DNA of 64,000 nt from Ectocarpus siliculosus (Eukaryota > Sar > Phaeophyceae > Ectocarpales > Ectocarpaceae). The notes beneath the pieces are model-generated. The model was not told the origin of the DNA. It searched no databases and was given only the letters and a program-made list of their open reading frames with translations. Every line of letters starts with the position of its first letter. Within the stretch, counting starts at the first letter, position 1. The stretch is from assembly GCA_000310025.1 (NCBI GenBank), contig FN649744.1:361940-425939 (forward strand), read 5' to 3'. Of this stretch, positions 1 to 12,200 are shown piece by piece. The position numbers and the translations under genes were made by a program.

Positions 1-1349
1 CAATGCTCGGCCGCCGTCCCGAGGGTTGAGCAGCCTCCTCCTCCTCGGTGGTCCCGATCTCCTTGATGATCTTCTTCGCCTTGAGGGTTTGGGTGACGGA
101 CTCCTTCCAGAGCCTCCTGGCGCAGTAGGAGTGGAGCGGGGGGTCCCAGTCCTTGATCACGAGGTCACCCTCGGAGATGAGCCCCGTGCAGCCGGTCTGA
201 AGGTCGTCCGCGATGTTGTTCTCGTCGGCGCGAACGCACGATTTCTGGGCGAGTGCACGTGGAGAACAAAAGGCGACGGCGCAACGTCGTGGGCATCTGC
301 GTAGAAGTATGCACGTGTAGTTATGATTAACGACAAAGATGAATCGCCACACACACAATGGAAGATAATATATATGAAGTGCAACTCACGCCGATGTGCT
401 TCTTGGTTGCCGGAGTTGCGTTCTTGAGAAGCTGCCGTCAGACGTCTTTGCCAAGACGCAGTGGATTTCGACGGCGTGGACGTTGGCGTAATCTGCACGG
501 AAACGTAAAAAGAAATTACAGAGGAGATGGCATAAACGATAGGTGTCGCACAAAAACGTATATTTCAGAGTATGCGTCATTGATATATACATGACTGAGT
601 GGTATTTATTATTTATGGGTTATGTGCACGTGCAGGATGAAAAAAACACACACAACACTCGTATACGTATGGGATCACACGTGGAGGAGGAAAAGTAGAT
701 TCAACACTGGGTAAAAGCATCACGGAAAAAAAAACTTTGTGGACGTTTAGATGCAGGCGTTATGTGAGCTCATATGTATAACAGGTAAATATCTCAGACA
801 TGTATAATCTAGATACGGGCTCCGAGATGTCGAAGATCGTGAGCACAGAATTTTATTTATTACTGGACCGTCGAAAAAAAATGGGATATCTAATGATGAC
901 ACATACAGCAGTGTGGTTCACCGATAAGAAATGGTACAATCGCACAGATGAGTGTATGCGGAGTGCTCTATTCTTAGCAACTCACCTTCGTAGTCGCCGG
1001 TTTTACTGCCCGTCTTCGAGCCGATGGAGGGAGATCCTCCGACGTCCCTCAGGCACAGAGAGCACTTTTTCGGGTGCTTAGTGCTTTCCCTCAAAAGAGA
1101 AAGCGTGACGCTGCACGTCGTGTCGTCTCCGTGAACGTTCTTGTCACAGACCACGAAGAAGCCTCCGTCCTTCTTCGGCACGATCTTAAGACGGCCGTCC
1201 GGGCAGCCGTCGAAACCAACACACGGCCAGGAAGGGTTGCCGGGCTCCGAGGATCCGGACTTTTTCTTTGCTGCTGATGCGGCAGTGGCGGCTGCCGCTT
1301 CTGTCTCGATCTTTCTTTTGAGTGGAGAAAGTGTTTTCAGAAGATCCAT
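1..1349 (-). CDS. Cysteine-rich zinc-binding-like protein, 5' part (3' end beyond window)
   Basis: Three minus-strand exons join in frame: 1349-986, 492-390 and 296-1, with GT-AG introns (GTGAGT donors, CAG acceptors) of phase 1 and phase 2. The chosen start (ATG at 1349) is followed by a basic stretch (PLKRK, then AAKKK), a possible nuclear signal. The frame is open further upstream, so an earlier start is possible. Exon 1 holds PCVGFDGC, then GGFFVVC and later a C-X2-C pair. This pattern recalls the C4 zinc finger at the end of type IA topoisomerases. Exon 3 has another cysteine cluster ending in LHSYCARRLWK, whose H-X2-C weakly recalls PARP-type fingers. The last residues in the window are acidic (TTEEEE). 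I do not recognise the whole protein. The coding character of the joined exons is good; the function is unknown. Confidence 0.6.
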
Positions 1350-3190
1350 TGACGGCCGTGCTCTCAGGAGTTGGTGTCGAGGATGTCGGAGGAGATAGGA
1401 GTGTGACGGGAAGGGCACGAGTGGCAGCGCGCTACAGAAAGATCCTGTCTGTCCTAAATCTGTATCTCGCCGCATTGCGTGACGGAGAAAGAATAAAGAA
1501 GTTTATGCACAAATGAAGATGTATGTACACAGGAAGCACAGCAGTTAGCCAGTGAAGGAAGGACTTACTTGTGCTGAGTGACACGCGCACGAACGTTCGT
1601 GTTGAACACGCCTGCACTCTATGCCCGTGCGCACCATGTACCGCAACAACATGTCATTTTGAAAAAAAGCGTTCTGCTGCTGCTGGAAGACTCCACCCGA
1701 CCGAAGGGACGAAGGGACCCTGCGTGATTGATGGAGTTGACGGCCATGCACGCTGGAACGCAGTCAGAAAAGAACAGGCTTCGTGATTGATTGGTGGACG
1801 GAGTGGAGCCGCGCTCACACCCGCCGCGTCGGACTCGTAAGAGAGCGCCGGCACGCTGCGGCTCGCCCTCGCGCCCTCCTCTCAGCGCGCGGAAAAACCC
1901 CGCGCTGCGCAGCGGCAGCGGGCTGTCGAAAAATCCGGAAGAAATGTGCCCCGTGGGGCTCTAAGGCGCCGAAAAAGTGCTCTAGACGCACGAGAGAGCA
2001 GCATTCAAATCACTTGGATTTAGAGTTCGGGTCTACGAAGACTCAACTTCGTTAATTTTTCTTACTTCTACTTACATGTGCACACGCGCTCATCATGATT
2101 TTCCATCGGAACATATCATATTTCTTGGACACAATTTACTCTCTTGCTCGGTCGTTCCGGCTCAAACCAGGTAGCGACACATCCCACTACGCCAAACCCG
2201 TTAGTCTGGAACCTTTCGGACGACTCACCTGCCCGCGGTATGTGTAGTTGGTTGTACCGCTGCCAGCTGCCTCGCCTCGCGCCCACTCGAGCGGAATGTT
2301 CATAGGGAGGGGGCACACAGACTGGACATTTGTTTAAAGTTCAATCCCTATTGCAGCACCCGCGTACCCCCTCCAGAGAGTCCGTGCCCGTGACTGAACC
2401 ACAGAAGAAGCAAGAACACCGACCGACCGACCACCTCTGTCTGGGCGTGGCGTGACTGAAAGACTGCGTGCCATCAGCATCACGCCAGGATCGACCTCCA
2501 CCAATCACTCTCGGCTTGGCAGAGCTGTTGCAGCAGAGCCCTCTCACCCACGAGGGAAACTCGCAACGGAGCGTGCGGCTTTCGGATCGATCCACCTGCT
2601 GCTGCATCTAGGCCGTCGGCCATTTATTTGTCCTTCGCTGGCTCTCTCTCGGGCAGAAAAAATCGGTGAGTGAAAAATTTCCGTGTGATTCTTCAAGCAG
2701 CCGGGGCCAGCCGACCCGCCTGCCTGGATCGCGGCGGCGCTCGGACGGTGGCCCCGCCTCAATCCCACCGGCTTTTGGCCCTCGCCCCTGTCCTCCTCCC
2801 ACGGGGTACACCCCTCTCTCTCGCTTGGTAGGGCGTGCGCGCACAGACCTACACCATCCAACGGCAAAACCTGCGCGCGGGCAATTAGTTTCGGGCGGTG
2901 CATCTGGGCCTCCTCGAGGGACATCGCGCGCTTGCGGCCGCGCCAGGGCCGACATCATCGCGCGCGTGGCATCTCCCGGGCACTTTCCTAGTCGCGAAGG
3001 TCTGCTGGAAAGTTGTCGCCCGGTTGATGCCCGTTTGCTCGAGGCGTTGCCCGCCTGCTGCCTTGCTGTGCCGTGTGCTCCTCGTCGCCCGTGTTGGTTG
3101 GTTGCGGCTTAAACCTAAAGGCGGAGTGTTCTTCGTAAAGAATCAGCGTCGAGAGTCGAGAACTAAGAGACCCACAAGAAAAAAAGGAAG
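1350..3190. other. Spacer without a supported gene
   Basis: Presumed upstream region of the minus-strand gene ending at 1349. The part from about 2450 to 3110 is GC-rich and open in several frames on both strands (for example 2666-3112 plus and 2608-2958 minus). None of these shows a recognisable motif or a consistent exon structure, so I see no supported gene here. Confidence 0.4.
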
Positions 3191-3224
3191 AGCATGTTTG
3201 TGTGTGTTTTTGTTATTAGCATCG

Positions 3225-3236
3225 ACCGCGCTAGCG

Positions 3237-3272
<36 letters not shown>

Positions 3273-3281
3273 TGCTGACAG
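3225..3281. repeat. (GT)n microsatellite
   Basis: Two long GT runs broken by a single TTT. A shorter GT-rich stretch lies just upstream, from about 3195. Confidence 0.9.
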
Positions 3282-3749
3282 GATGGGTGGCTAGTGCTGC
3301 AAGTTTGCCTACCTTGGAACCCCATAGCCATCCACTTCCAAACCGGTCGGTTGGGGTATCCTGCGAAAGAAAACCTGCTGTACATACCCTTGCCGCAACG
3401 ACGGCGGCAGCTGCTGTTGTGGTCATATCGTAACAGCAGTCAAATATCCTCAACATGTTTGGAACGCGGCGCATCTTCGCGACTGGGTCGTCTGCTGTTT
3501 TGTCGATTCCTGCTTGAGAAAGAGACGGGAAATTGATTTGAATTAACCCCCGAGGCGATGCCGCCATATGTTGCACCGACAAGAACATCACCCAGCGTAA
3601 TCGCAGCACCAACACTATCGACTGCTGTGTTAAGAGAGAACCGACCGACCGCACGGTATCAAATTTTGTTCGCTGGACACGTTTTGCGGCCCAACAACAT
3701 GGGTGCACTCGCGTTCTGGTCCCTCTTTGCATGTGTCGGAGGCAGAGAG

Positions 3750-3770
3750 AGAGAGGGGGGGGGGGGGGGA
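3750..3770. repeat. Poly-G tract after GA repeat
   Basis: A short AG-rich run passes into about 16 consecutive G. Similar G or C homopolymers occur near 13738, 19061, 23289 and 30594, so they are a recurring feature of this genome segment. Confidence 0.8.
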
Positions 3771-5037
3771 CCATGGCGATTGACGCGCACGATCCGGGCC
3801 GATGTATTGGTACTTCTAGCTTTTTACGTGGTATCTTGTTGCGGACGGGCTCAGCAGTGATCGCTGCCCTCGTTTAGACATCGTCTAGGGCATGGTGGCC
3901 GCCCACAACTGCATCATAAGAAGGTCAACAAGGTCAACGATCAATCTCGTAGCCAAGCCAATGAAAGATTTCGCTTGACTCGAAAAAATCAAGCGGCGAA
4001 AAGCGGTGGCTCTACGAGAGCAGGCAAGTAGTGAGTACCAAGCGTGGCCTAGCAGGAAGAGGCAACAACGGACAAAGTCATGGCACACACGCACACACCA
4101 TATGCTCGTAGGGCAAGGACGGATCAAGGTCATAAGTAGGTTTTACTCGCTCGATCAATGGCGTTACCAGCATTTTTCGGCTCTCTGTCGCATAGATAAA
4201 ATTATATCCTGGTCTCCAAGGTCATCGATGCGCCTATATAGAACACAAGTAGCCGTTGGTTCGGTCACCCGTTGTCACGAGAAAATTCAAATATACATAT
4301 ATACATACATACACACACATATCACAGAATAGTCTACACGTACATAGTCCCCAACGACCGTTCGACACTCTTTCCAAGACAATTGGTTTGGCATCCCCAG
4401 ACTCTTCTGCGCATTTGCAGTTTGTAAGTGGATGATGAACGCCGCGGGGTCAAATCAGGAAGGATGCAACTGATCATGGCGGCCAGGTGCCCAGGCTTCC
4501 GGTACACGGGCTCACCGAACCCGATAGATCAACTACTTGTCGTCTAGTGCTGCTGTGGGCAGCCCCCCTGGTGGTTATTGCAATGCGAATCTTTTTGACG
4601 AGTCGCCGTATTTGATAGCGAGAGAGATACTACGGCTGTAGCGTTTAGGCACGGAATGTAAGTACATAGTATACAACCATGCTCTCGTGGGGATTAGAAG
4701 GGAGGAGAGCTGCCGGAAATCGCGACAGGCTCTTCTATCATTCATCACGAAAGTGTTTCGTGTGCAGATGAAGCCGAGTAGTTGTTTCACGTGTCCAGGC
4801 GGGGGGTGATGCGGTACATGGTACAACGTTCGGGGAGAGAATCCGTTGCGCTTTTATTTTATTTTATTTTCTGGGACCCGTTCCGTGAACTTTTCCGTGA
4901 AGAAAAATGCTGGCTTCGTCCCTCATGCGCATGTTCAACTCTGGTACCTTGGCAGCATCCCCATGGTAGACATGGATGTTGGACGCTCGCGCGCAGGCGT
5001 GCGGTCAATGTTGCGTTAGGGGCCCCGAGGCATACTA

Positions 5038-5676
5038 GAGGCAAGTAGATACCACGACAGTGAGGCAAGTAGATACCACGACAGTGAGGCAAGTAGATGT
5101 CACGACAGTGAGGCAAGTAGATGTATCACGACAGTGAGACAAGTAGATATAACGACAGTGAGGCAAGTAGATACCACGACAGTGAGGCAAGTAGATGTCA
5201 CGACAGTGAGGCAAGTAGATGTCACGACAGTGAGGCAAGTAGATGTATCACGACAGTGAGACAAGTAGATATAACGACAGTGAGGCAAGTAGATACCACG
5301 ACAGTGAGGCAAGTAGATGTCACGACAGTGAGGCAAGTAGATGTCACGACAGTGAGGCAAGTAGATGTATCACGACAGTGAGACAAGTAGATATAACGAC
5401 AGTGAGGCAAGTAGATACCACGACAGTGAGGCAAGTAGATGTCACGACAGTGAGGCAAGTAGATGTCACGACAGTGAGGCAAGTAGATGTATCACGACAG
5501 TGAGACAAGTAGATATAACGACAGTGAGGCAAGTAGATACCACGACAGTGAGGCAAGTAGATGTCACGACAGTGAGGCAAGTAGATGTATCACGACAGTG
5601 AGACAAGTAGATATAACGACAGTGAGGCAAGTAGATACCACGACAGTGAGGCAAGTACATATCACGACAGTGAGGC
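5038..5676. repeat. Nested (higher-order) minisatellite, 24-26 bp subunits in 122 bp blocks
   Basis: The basic subunit is about 24 bp: GAGGCAAGTAGAT, a short variable part, then CACGACAGT. Four variants differ after AGTAGAT: ACC, GTC, GTATC (26 bp) and a GAGACAAG form with ATAA. They recur in fixed order, giving a 122 bp block that repeats almost perfectly from about 5100 to 5590. The last full block lacks one GTC subunit (98 bp). Edge units diverge (AGTACATAT near 5655). All open frames here are products of the repeat on both strands, so I do not call genes. Confidence 0.95.
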
Positions 5677-6814
5677 GGGAGCCGTAAAAAGCCGAAATCA
5701 AACCACTCGACTAGACTAGACAGCGCTGATTGCTGTACATTTAGTTGTGGTGAAAGCTGGGGTTCTTCCAAGGGCTTAAGTAAACAGCCCGATATAGTAG
5801 AGGCTACTGCTGATATACATGTAGTGGAGCTGCCGATATAGTGGCATAAAAATCTCTTGTCACACTCCCAATGTTTGTTGTGGCGTTTTGCCACTTAAGA
5901 GGACGGGGCTCAATACAGTAGGGGGGCTGATATCAAAGGCCGCATAGTGCGACGAGACTAGACCGGCCTTACATAGCATCGGCCCTGTATTGGACCGGTA
6001 CAATACCGGTATTATTGAAGATTTTCTTGTAGGCCATACGAAGCGCCAAACAAAGTGTGCTGTACGTAAGTTTGACTCGGTGCTATGCGATCACGTTCAT
6101 TTCATGCCGAACATCCAACCTTTTTTCGTCTCTCAGGTATATGGTATAATACATGTCCAACCGGTAAGAAAATGTAACTCCGGCAGAACACATGAGTACT
6201 ATTTTGTATTGAAGAATAGAGAACAGACATCAGGCAGATCCCCACGTTTCGCAGAAAAATAGACGAAGACAAGCCCGTGCGCATTTACGTAGCCTAAGAG
6301 CCGAACACCTGACGTACATCATACTGTAGGGCGAACAGGTCAAGCGCGAAACGCATTCAACGGCTCAAGCCCGCACGCGCGCGTTCGTACCTCCGCCCAA
6401 CAACACGCCCCCACTCGAAAACGGGTAGGCAAACGACCATCAAGTTGTCGTACACCCCTTGCTTGTTGTTTTGCAACCCCAAAGTAACAAGCGACCAGCA
6501 CACAGACAGCAGCACCATGCCTTCATGCCTGCCACGCTTCCGACAAACGACTCAAACGGCACAATGACATGTAACGGCACGGACGTCTAATCCTGACAAA
6601 CCCTCGTTGGGAAAGACCAGACCACCACCACCACCGACACAGCAAACGCCACCGTGGCTCCTCCCATGAGCTCGTCACATCTTTGGAAATCCCTCAAGTC
6701 CGCCTGTCGCGTGGGATGTACGGCATGCGCTGCAATCATCGCCATCTTAGCCCTCTGCAGAAAGATAGCGGCCTCAGCATTGCCGCTGTCGAAATCAGCG
6801 TCACTTCTACGGAG

Positions 6815-6935
6815 ACCGGCCTTATTGGGGGCAGGCGGGGGGGCATAACCGGCCTTGTATAGGGGGTGCCTGATATACTGCCGCCCTTCGCCACCGGCCT
6901 TATGTCGGGCAGGCGCCTTATATGGGGCCCCCTAC
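6815..6935. repeat. Degenerate ACCGGCCTTAT-type repeat cluster
   Basis: The motif ACCGGCCTTnT recurs three times (near 6816, 6848 and 6893), separated by G-rich tracts. A related copy sits near 5963 with GGCCCTGTATTGGACCGG next to it. The words resemble the ends of the MITE at 57260-57387 (GGCCCTAAATA ... CCGGT), so this may be decayed material of that family. Evidence is by eye only. Confidence 0.3.
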
Positions 6936-7454
6936 TAAAGTGGTATTTTGGGGATCTCACACCCCCAACCGTGGCAATTCGAAACTCGAAGCCCCACCCC
7001 TCCTGCGCACTGCACACCAACACACACCACAACCAATAGTCTAAAATGGGATTTTAGTTGTGGCGGCGACAATGAGGGGTGGTCGTGTGTGGAAGGTACA
7101 TCTTCTAGTGTCGAAGAAGGAAAGGGAATATAAAACCAGGATGGAACCGATGATGGAGAGAGAGAGCTTTGAGCCAGAAGACTTGCCACAAAGCCAACGC
7201 CGCAGGACTAGAGAGGAGTGGCAAGAAAAAAAAGTGGTCATATTGGCGAAAGTTGTGGTGAATGTATGGAGAAATATGACAGCACTCCGAAACGAACACG
7301 TGTGTGTGTGTGGAAAGTAGCAGCCTTGGTAAACACTTCCAGTTTTCCTCTGCTGCTGTGGTACCGTTTCTGTCTTTAATCCGGAGGGTAACGTAGCCTC
7401 CCCAATGACGCCCCCTCACAAGAAGGGTCCCAGATCATGCCCTTGAGAACCATA

Positions 7455-7525
7455 TATGTTTTCAACCGCACAGAGACTTACGTCTTTTCATTGGTACGCC
7501 GGTTAGGTCGGTGCTATTAATTCAA
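7455..7525. repeat. Dispersed repeat fragment shared with 26598-26665
   Basis: The segment TTTCAACCGCACAGAGACTT with the following ACGTCTTTTCAT and a CCGGT stretch closely matches positions 26602-26660. The match covers about 60-70 bp in direct orientation with scattered differences. It is probably a fragment of a transposable element; no coding part is seen. Confidence 0.55.
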
Positions 7526-7529
7526 CCAG

Positions 7530-9259
7530 ACACACAGAAGTATGGGCGCCACACGTATCACGCCAGCAACTGTGTGTGAACCCCTCTAGGCGCGAAGCAT
7601 TGTGGTGACGGCGGTTGGGGTTGATGCTCCCTGTGGGGGGGTGTTCGACATTTACTGCTTGGTTACTCCACTTGATTTCTCGCGTACTACGATGTTGTTA
7701 ACGATTTTCTTAGTGTTTGTTGTGTTGAATCGCTGTGTTGAACCCATCCTACTTGCCGGAGCTTGCGTGACTTTACTGCCGTGTGCGTACTTGTTCTCAA
7801 GTTGTCTTTCAAAAATACATCGCTATCTAGCGCGTTGACGAGCAAATGTTATTTCTGACGTGCTGGCCCGAGACGAAGAGGCCTTGTCATGTGGATATCC
7901 AACAATCTGCTGTGTGTTTCGTTTTGAGATAAATGCTGAACCACAAAGAGTTAAGATAGGCTAGCAGTACAACGTATACAATGTGAGAAATCCGATGAAC
8001 AGCTGTCGGTATAGTGTGCATCTCAAAGCCTTTTCTCCTCGATAATGGCAAAACCTTTATTATTGGGGTGCCAATAGTGCCAAATGTAACTATGACAGGA
8101 TAGTGGTATCATACTGCCCTGAATGGTGGTCTGCCCACTCTTGTGTAGGGGGAAATAAACCGAGCTCGCAAAGGTGTCCAAGATTATTTGATTTTGAGTT
8201 TTTCGGAGCTATATCAATACAATATATCGATTTCTTCATTTACTGCCAATTTCTCAAGTGCTTTAATAGCGCCAACTGTAGTCTAGGTTTTTTTATTTCG
8301 GCTGCAATAAAATCTAGCTATGTCTTCATTCAGCCTTCGAACCCACGACCAACTTTTAGAGAAGGCGAAATCAAACCATTGCATAGTCAGCGAAGACTAT
8401 TCATGGCCTAATAGTATTGTTTCGGCTTTGTAGACGAGAGAGAGATCCAGACCGACCGATGCACAGAACCGGTGGGCGGCTCCGTTGAAGAGAACAAGCG
8501 CCGGCAAGCAAGGAGTGCGGATGACCGAACCACTGCTGTTGTTTCACTATCCTCCCGCAAAATATTGAGGTACATCGAATCAGTCTAACCAATGCCAATC
8601 GATCATGCGTGGTTGATTGGTGGATTTCGGATGGTCAGTGAACGATGCCGTTTCCAGCCGTACCGGAGGGTGCCTCGAGGTTATTTTCGAGATTTTCGAG
8701 AATGAGGATGAAAATGAGGGGCTTTCCCTAGAGTGAACTCATGTTGTGTTGTGCTGTGCCCTACTGGGCGGTACTGTCTTTGCATGTTCCAGCTGCATGT
8801 CTTGCGCCACGTGTGTAGGTCCTGCGTGTTAAACTCCGGTGTCTGTCGGTCCTTCCTGCATCGCCCATGGCGCGGAGCGTGGCAGGGGCCAAGGCATCTA
8901 GATGGTTTTCGATGCTTCGAACGAGCCAACGTGTCCTTTTCCCTTCCCTTGCTGCGCATCAACGCAGCGCCAGAGCTACATACCACGCGCCTTCACACAT
9001 CAATCTTAAACTCAACCTCTCTGCCCCCCTCGCTCCTACACCTCCGTCCATCCCCCAGCTGACAGGAGCGATCAAGAAACCGACGCCATTTCATCCCCAT
9101 CCTGGCGCAAACCTGGCACCCTCACCATTCGTCTGCGCCCCCCCCCGTATTTTCGGAGGCTGTCTCGGACGACAGCACCACTACCAGCATCGCCCTCGCT
9201 ACAGAAATACTCGACCGTCACTCCGACGGGCGGGGGTGGGTGAGGGGGGGGACTAGACG
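7530..9259. other. Spacer upstream of the EsV-1-7 gene
   Basis: No gene is supported. A few open frames of about 80-130 codons (7602-7838, 8103-8411, 8867-9256) have no recognisable domain. The stretch from about 8900 to 9259 is probably the 5' leader and promoter of the gene starting at 9260. Confidence 0.35.
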
Positions 9260-12200
9260 ATGGTGAAGTCGTCGGGGGGGCGGTGGAAGGGGAGTGGGTC
9301 GGGGTCGGCACCCTCCTCTCCCACGCGGCGGCTGAAGAAGGGGGGCAAGAGGGGCAGGCGTCTTTGCCACATGGAGGGGTGCACGCTGTGCCCGTCTTTC
9401 GGGTTCGAGGGAGACGTGGCAGTGTCGTGCTCGCACCACAAGGAAGACGGTGCGTTCTTTTGTTCTTGTCTTCCTTTCTTCCTTTCTTCTTTTGTTCTTT
9501 GTTCTTTTCTACTTTTGTCATTTTCTACTTATGTTCCTTTCTTCCTTTCTTCTTTTCTTCTTCTCTTCTACAATTGGAAATGGTTTCGTTCATCCGTTCG
9601 TCCCACAAGAAGAAGTGGTTCGTTCGTTCGTCCATTTGCGTCATAGTCTAATTTATTCCGGGCGAGGTGCTCTCTCTCTTTGTGTCTCGGTAAGGCGTTA
9701 TTGATGAGGGGGTAAGGTGGCGGACATGCTGGGGGGGAGGCTAAACTCTTGCCTGCTGCCTGCAAGCGACTCCGTTCTACCCCTGTGACTCATCTATGAC
9801 TCATGTAAATCACTCATGTACAACTCCGACTAACAGCGTCACTCTGCTGTCTTGCCTCCTCGCGTCTTGCCGTTGCGGCTCTCTCTCGCGGCGATCATCA
9901 CGATCATCACAGGTATGCGCAACCTGACGGCGCGTCGCTGCCAGCACGACGGCTGCTTCACGGTGGCCAACTTTGGCTTCCCGGGTGACAAGCCTGGATA
10001 CTGCGCGGCCCACAGCACAGAAGGTACGCGTATACGTACGTCCTGGTGTAGTCAATGGTGCCGTTTCGTTTGCCGCGCGCGACACGTTTTCCTGACGAGA
10101 TCTGGACGCTCGCACGACAAGCTACACTTGATGTAAATTCCGTGGCGACGCATGTTGTTGCCACTGCAACCCCAGCCCCATATCGCCTGACTTCCCTTCC
10201 ATTCACAGTAAACAGTCAGTGAGAATGTTGTCGTGGGTGCCGATACGTTTCTGAAGCCGCATGCCGCTCTCCGCCGCTGTTTTGCTTTGCGTGTGCAGGC
10301 ATGGTGAATCGCAACAAACCGCGGGGATCCGAGGGTATGCTATCCGGCATGACCGTCTCGCGAAGCTCTCGCCGCGCTACCAAGGCCAGCATCGCCATCG
10401 CCTCTTCCAACGCCGCGGGAGGTTCTCAATCCGCCGCAGCAGCCGAAACAGCGAAGGCGGCCGCTGCCGCTGCCGCTGCTACTGACGGCAGCGGTGGCCT
10501 GGCGAGGAATCAAGCCTCCTCGGGCGGTAAAGACCTTCTCATGCGGACGGCGATGTCGGGAGACGTTGGGCTGGGCCGCCACGGGGCTTTCGGCAACGGT
10601 GCAAAGACTCACGCTGCCGTTGCACCCGCGGTAGCGAGCCGGGCGCGTGCCAGCGGCACGCGCCGGAGGGGAAGCTACAGGGACAGCACCACTTCGGACG
10701 GCGACGAGAAAGCCGAGCTCGGCAGGTCCTTTTTCGGCGGCGGTAATCACAGCAACGCCACCGGGGGGGGCAATTCAAAGAGCGCCGAGGCCCAAGCGCA
10801 GGAAGCGGCGGCGGCGTCTGTGCCCCCTCCCCCGGTAGCGTTCATCGCTCGGGGAGACGGCGTCGAGGCCGCCAACGCCCCGTCAGATGCTGCGAGGGCG
10901 GGCGGTGGCGGCGGCGGCGGCGGCGGGCGGCCGCGGGGTGCTAGCAGGGGGCTCGGGTCCGCGACCATAACCGCCGGCGTTTTGCAGCATCAGGAGGCGT
11001 TTATGCCCGTCTCTCGTGGCGGAGGCATGCTGCCCGTCGTGGAGACAGCCGCCGCCGCCGGCGGGGGCGGCGGCAGGGTGGCGGTAGATATCAGCTTTCG
11101 CGGGGATACCCGGATGGACGGGTCTTTCCTGATGGACGGCGGGTCCTTCGGGGAGACGAGCGGTGGGGCGGGGGGCGCGAGCTTGGGGGCGGGCGTGGAC
11201 ACCGGGCGGGCGGAGCTGCGCAGCATCCTGCTGGGGGACGCAGGGGACACGCCTGAAGTGCGGGATAGCGTAGCGGACGGAGGCTTAAGCTTCGCAGTTC
11301 CAAGCAGCAGCGCCAGGGTCGCTAAACCAGCACCCGGCGTTCAGGCCGTTCATGAGGCCTTGCGGCCGGCTGGAGGGCTAGGGTTTGGCCGTGATTCTGC
11401 GGCGTCGAGGGGCGGGGAGCATGCGGGTGCCAGATCCTCCTTCGAGAGCGGCGGCTCCCTCGCGAGCGGGGGTGGGACGGCGCCGGCGCCGGCGCCCGCG
11501 GCGGGAGTGTTCGTTGACTTCGGGCTCGACCACCTGCCGGAGCTGAGCAGCAACGACTTCGCCGGCCTTGGCGGCGTGGAGACCGGCGTCTGCGCCAACT
11601 ACCTTCCCAGAGTGACGTTACAGCACCACCGGTACCACCAGCAGCGCACCGCTAGCCGCGGGCCGTACGACCTCGCGGGGGCGGCGGTGGCGGCCGGGGT
11701 CTTCTCGAGCTGTGAAGGCGTTCGTCTCGGGAGCGACTCGTCGGCGTCGGCAGCAGCGGCGGTGCTGGCGGCGTCCAGCGTTGTGAGCGACGACGTACCT
11801 TCCGAAGCTTTCTCCTCCTCCGACGCTTCCTCGGTGTCGTTCGCGACGGGACCCCCTCGTGCTGCCGCCGCTGCCGCTGAAGCCCGCCCGCTGCCGTCGA
11901 ACGGCGGCGACGCCCTAATGGCGACGGCGGCGGCGACCAGGATGATGATGGCGGGCGAGGAGGCGTGGTGGGAGGTCCTAGAGGGGGAGGAGTTCGTGGC
12001 CATGCCGGAGCCCACCTGGGGGGGGGCAGGAGGCTTGGACACGCAGAGCATGATGGAGGAGCCGTTTCGGACCAACCCCCGCGGATGCGGATGGAGGAGC
12101 GACGGCGGCGGCCGCGGGGGCGTCGAAACCAACAGAGGCATGGCCGAGAGTGGTCGTGGTCCCCACGGAGACGGCGGCAGAACGGTCGCGTCCCACGCCG

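Noticed and set aside
2608-3112. Paired plus and minus GC-rich frames of 116-148 codons
   Set aside because: Open on both strands because of base composition; no motif and no splice support.
5035-5894. Overlapping long open frames on both strands
   Set aside because: They are translations of the 122 bp minisatellite and repeat with its period; no start context or homology.
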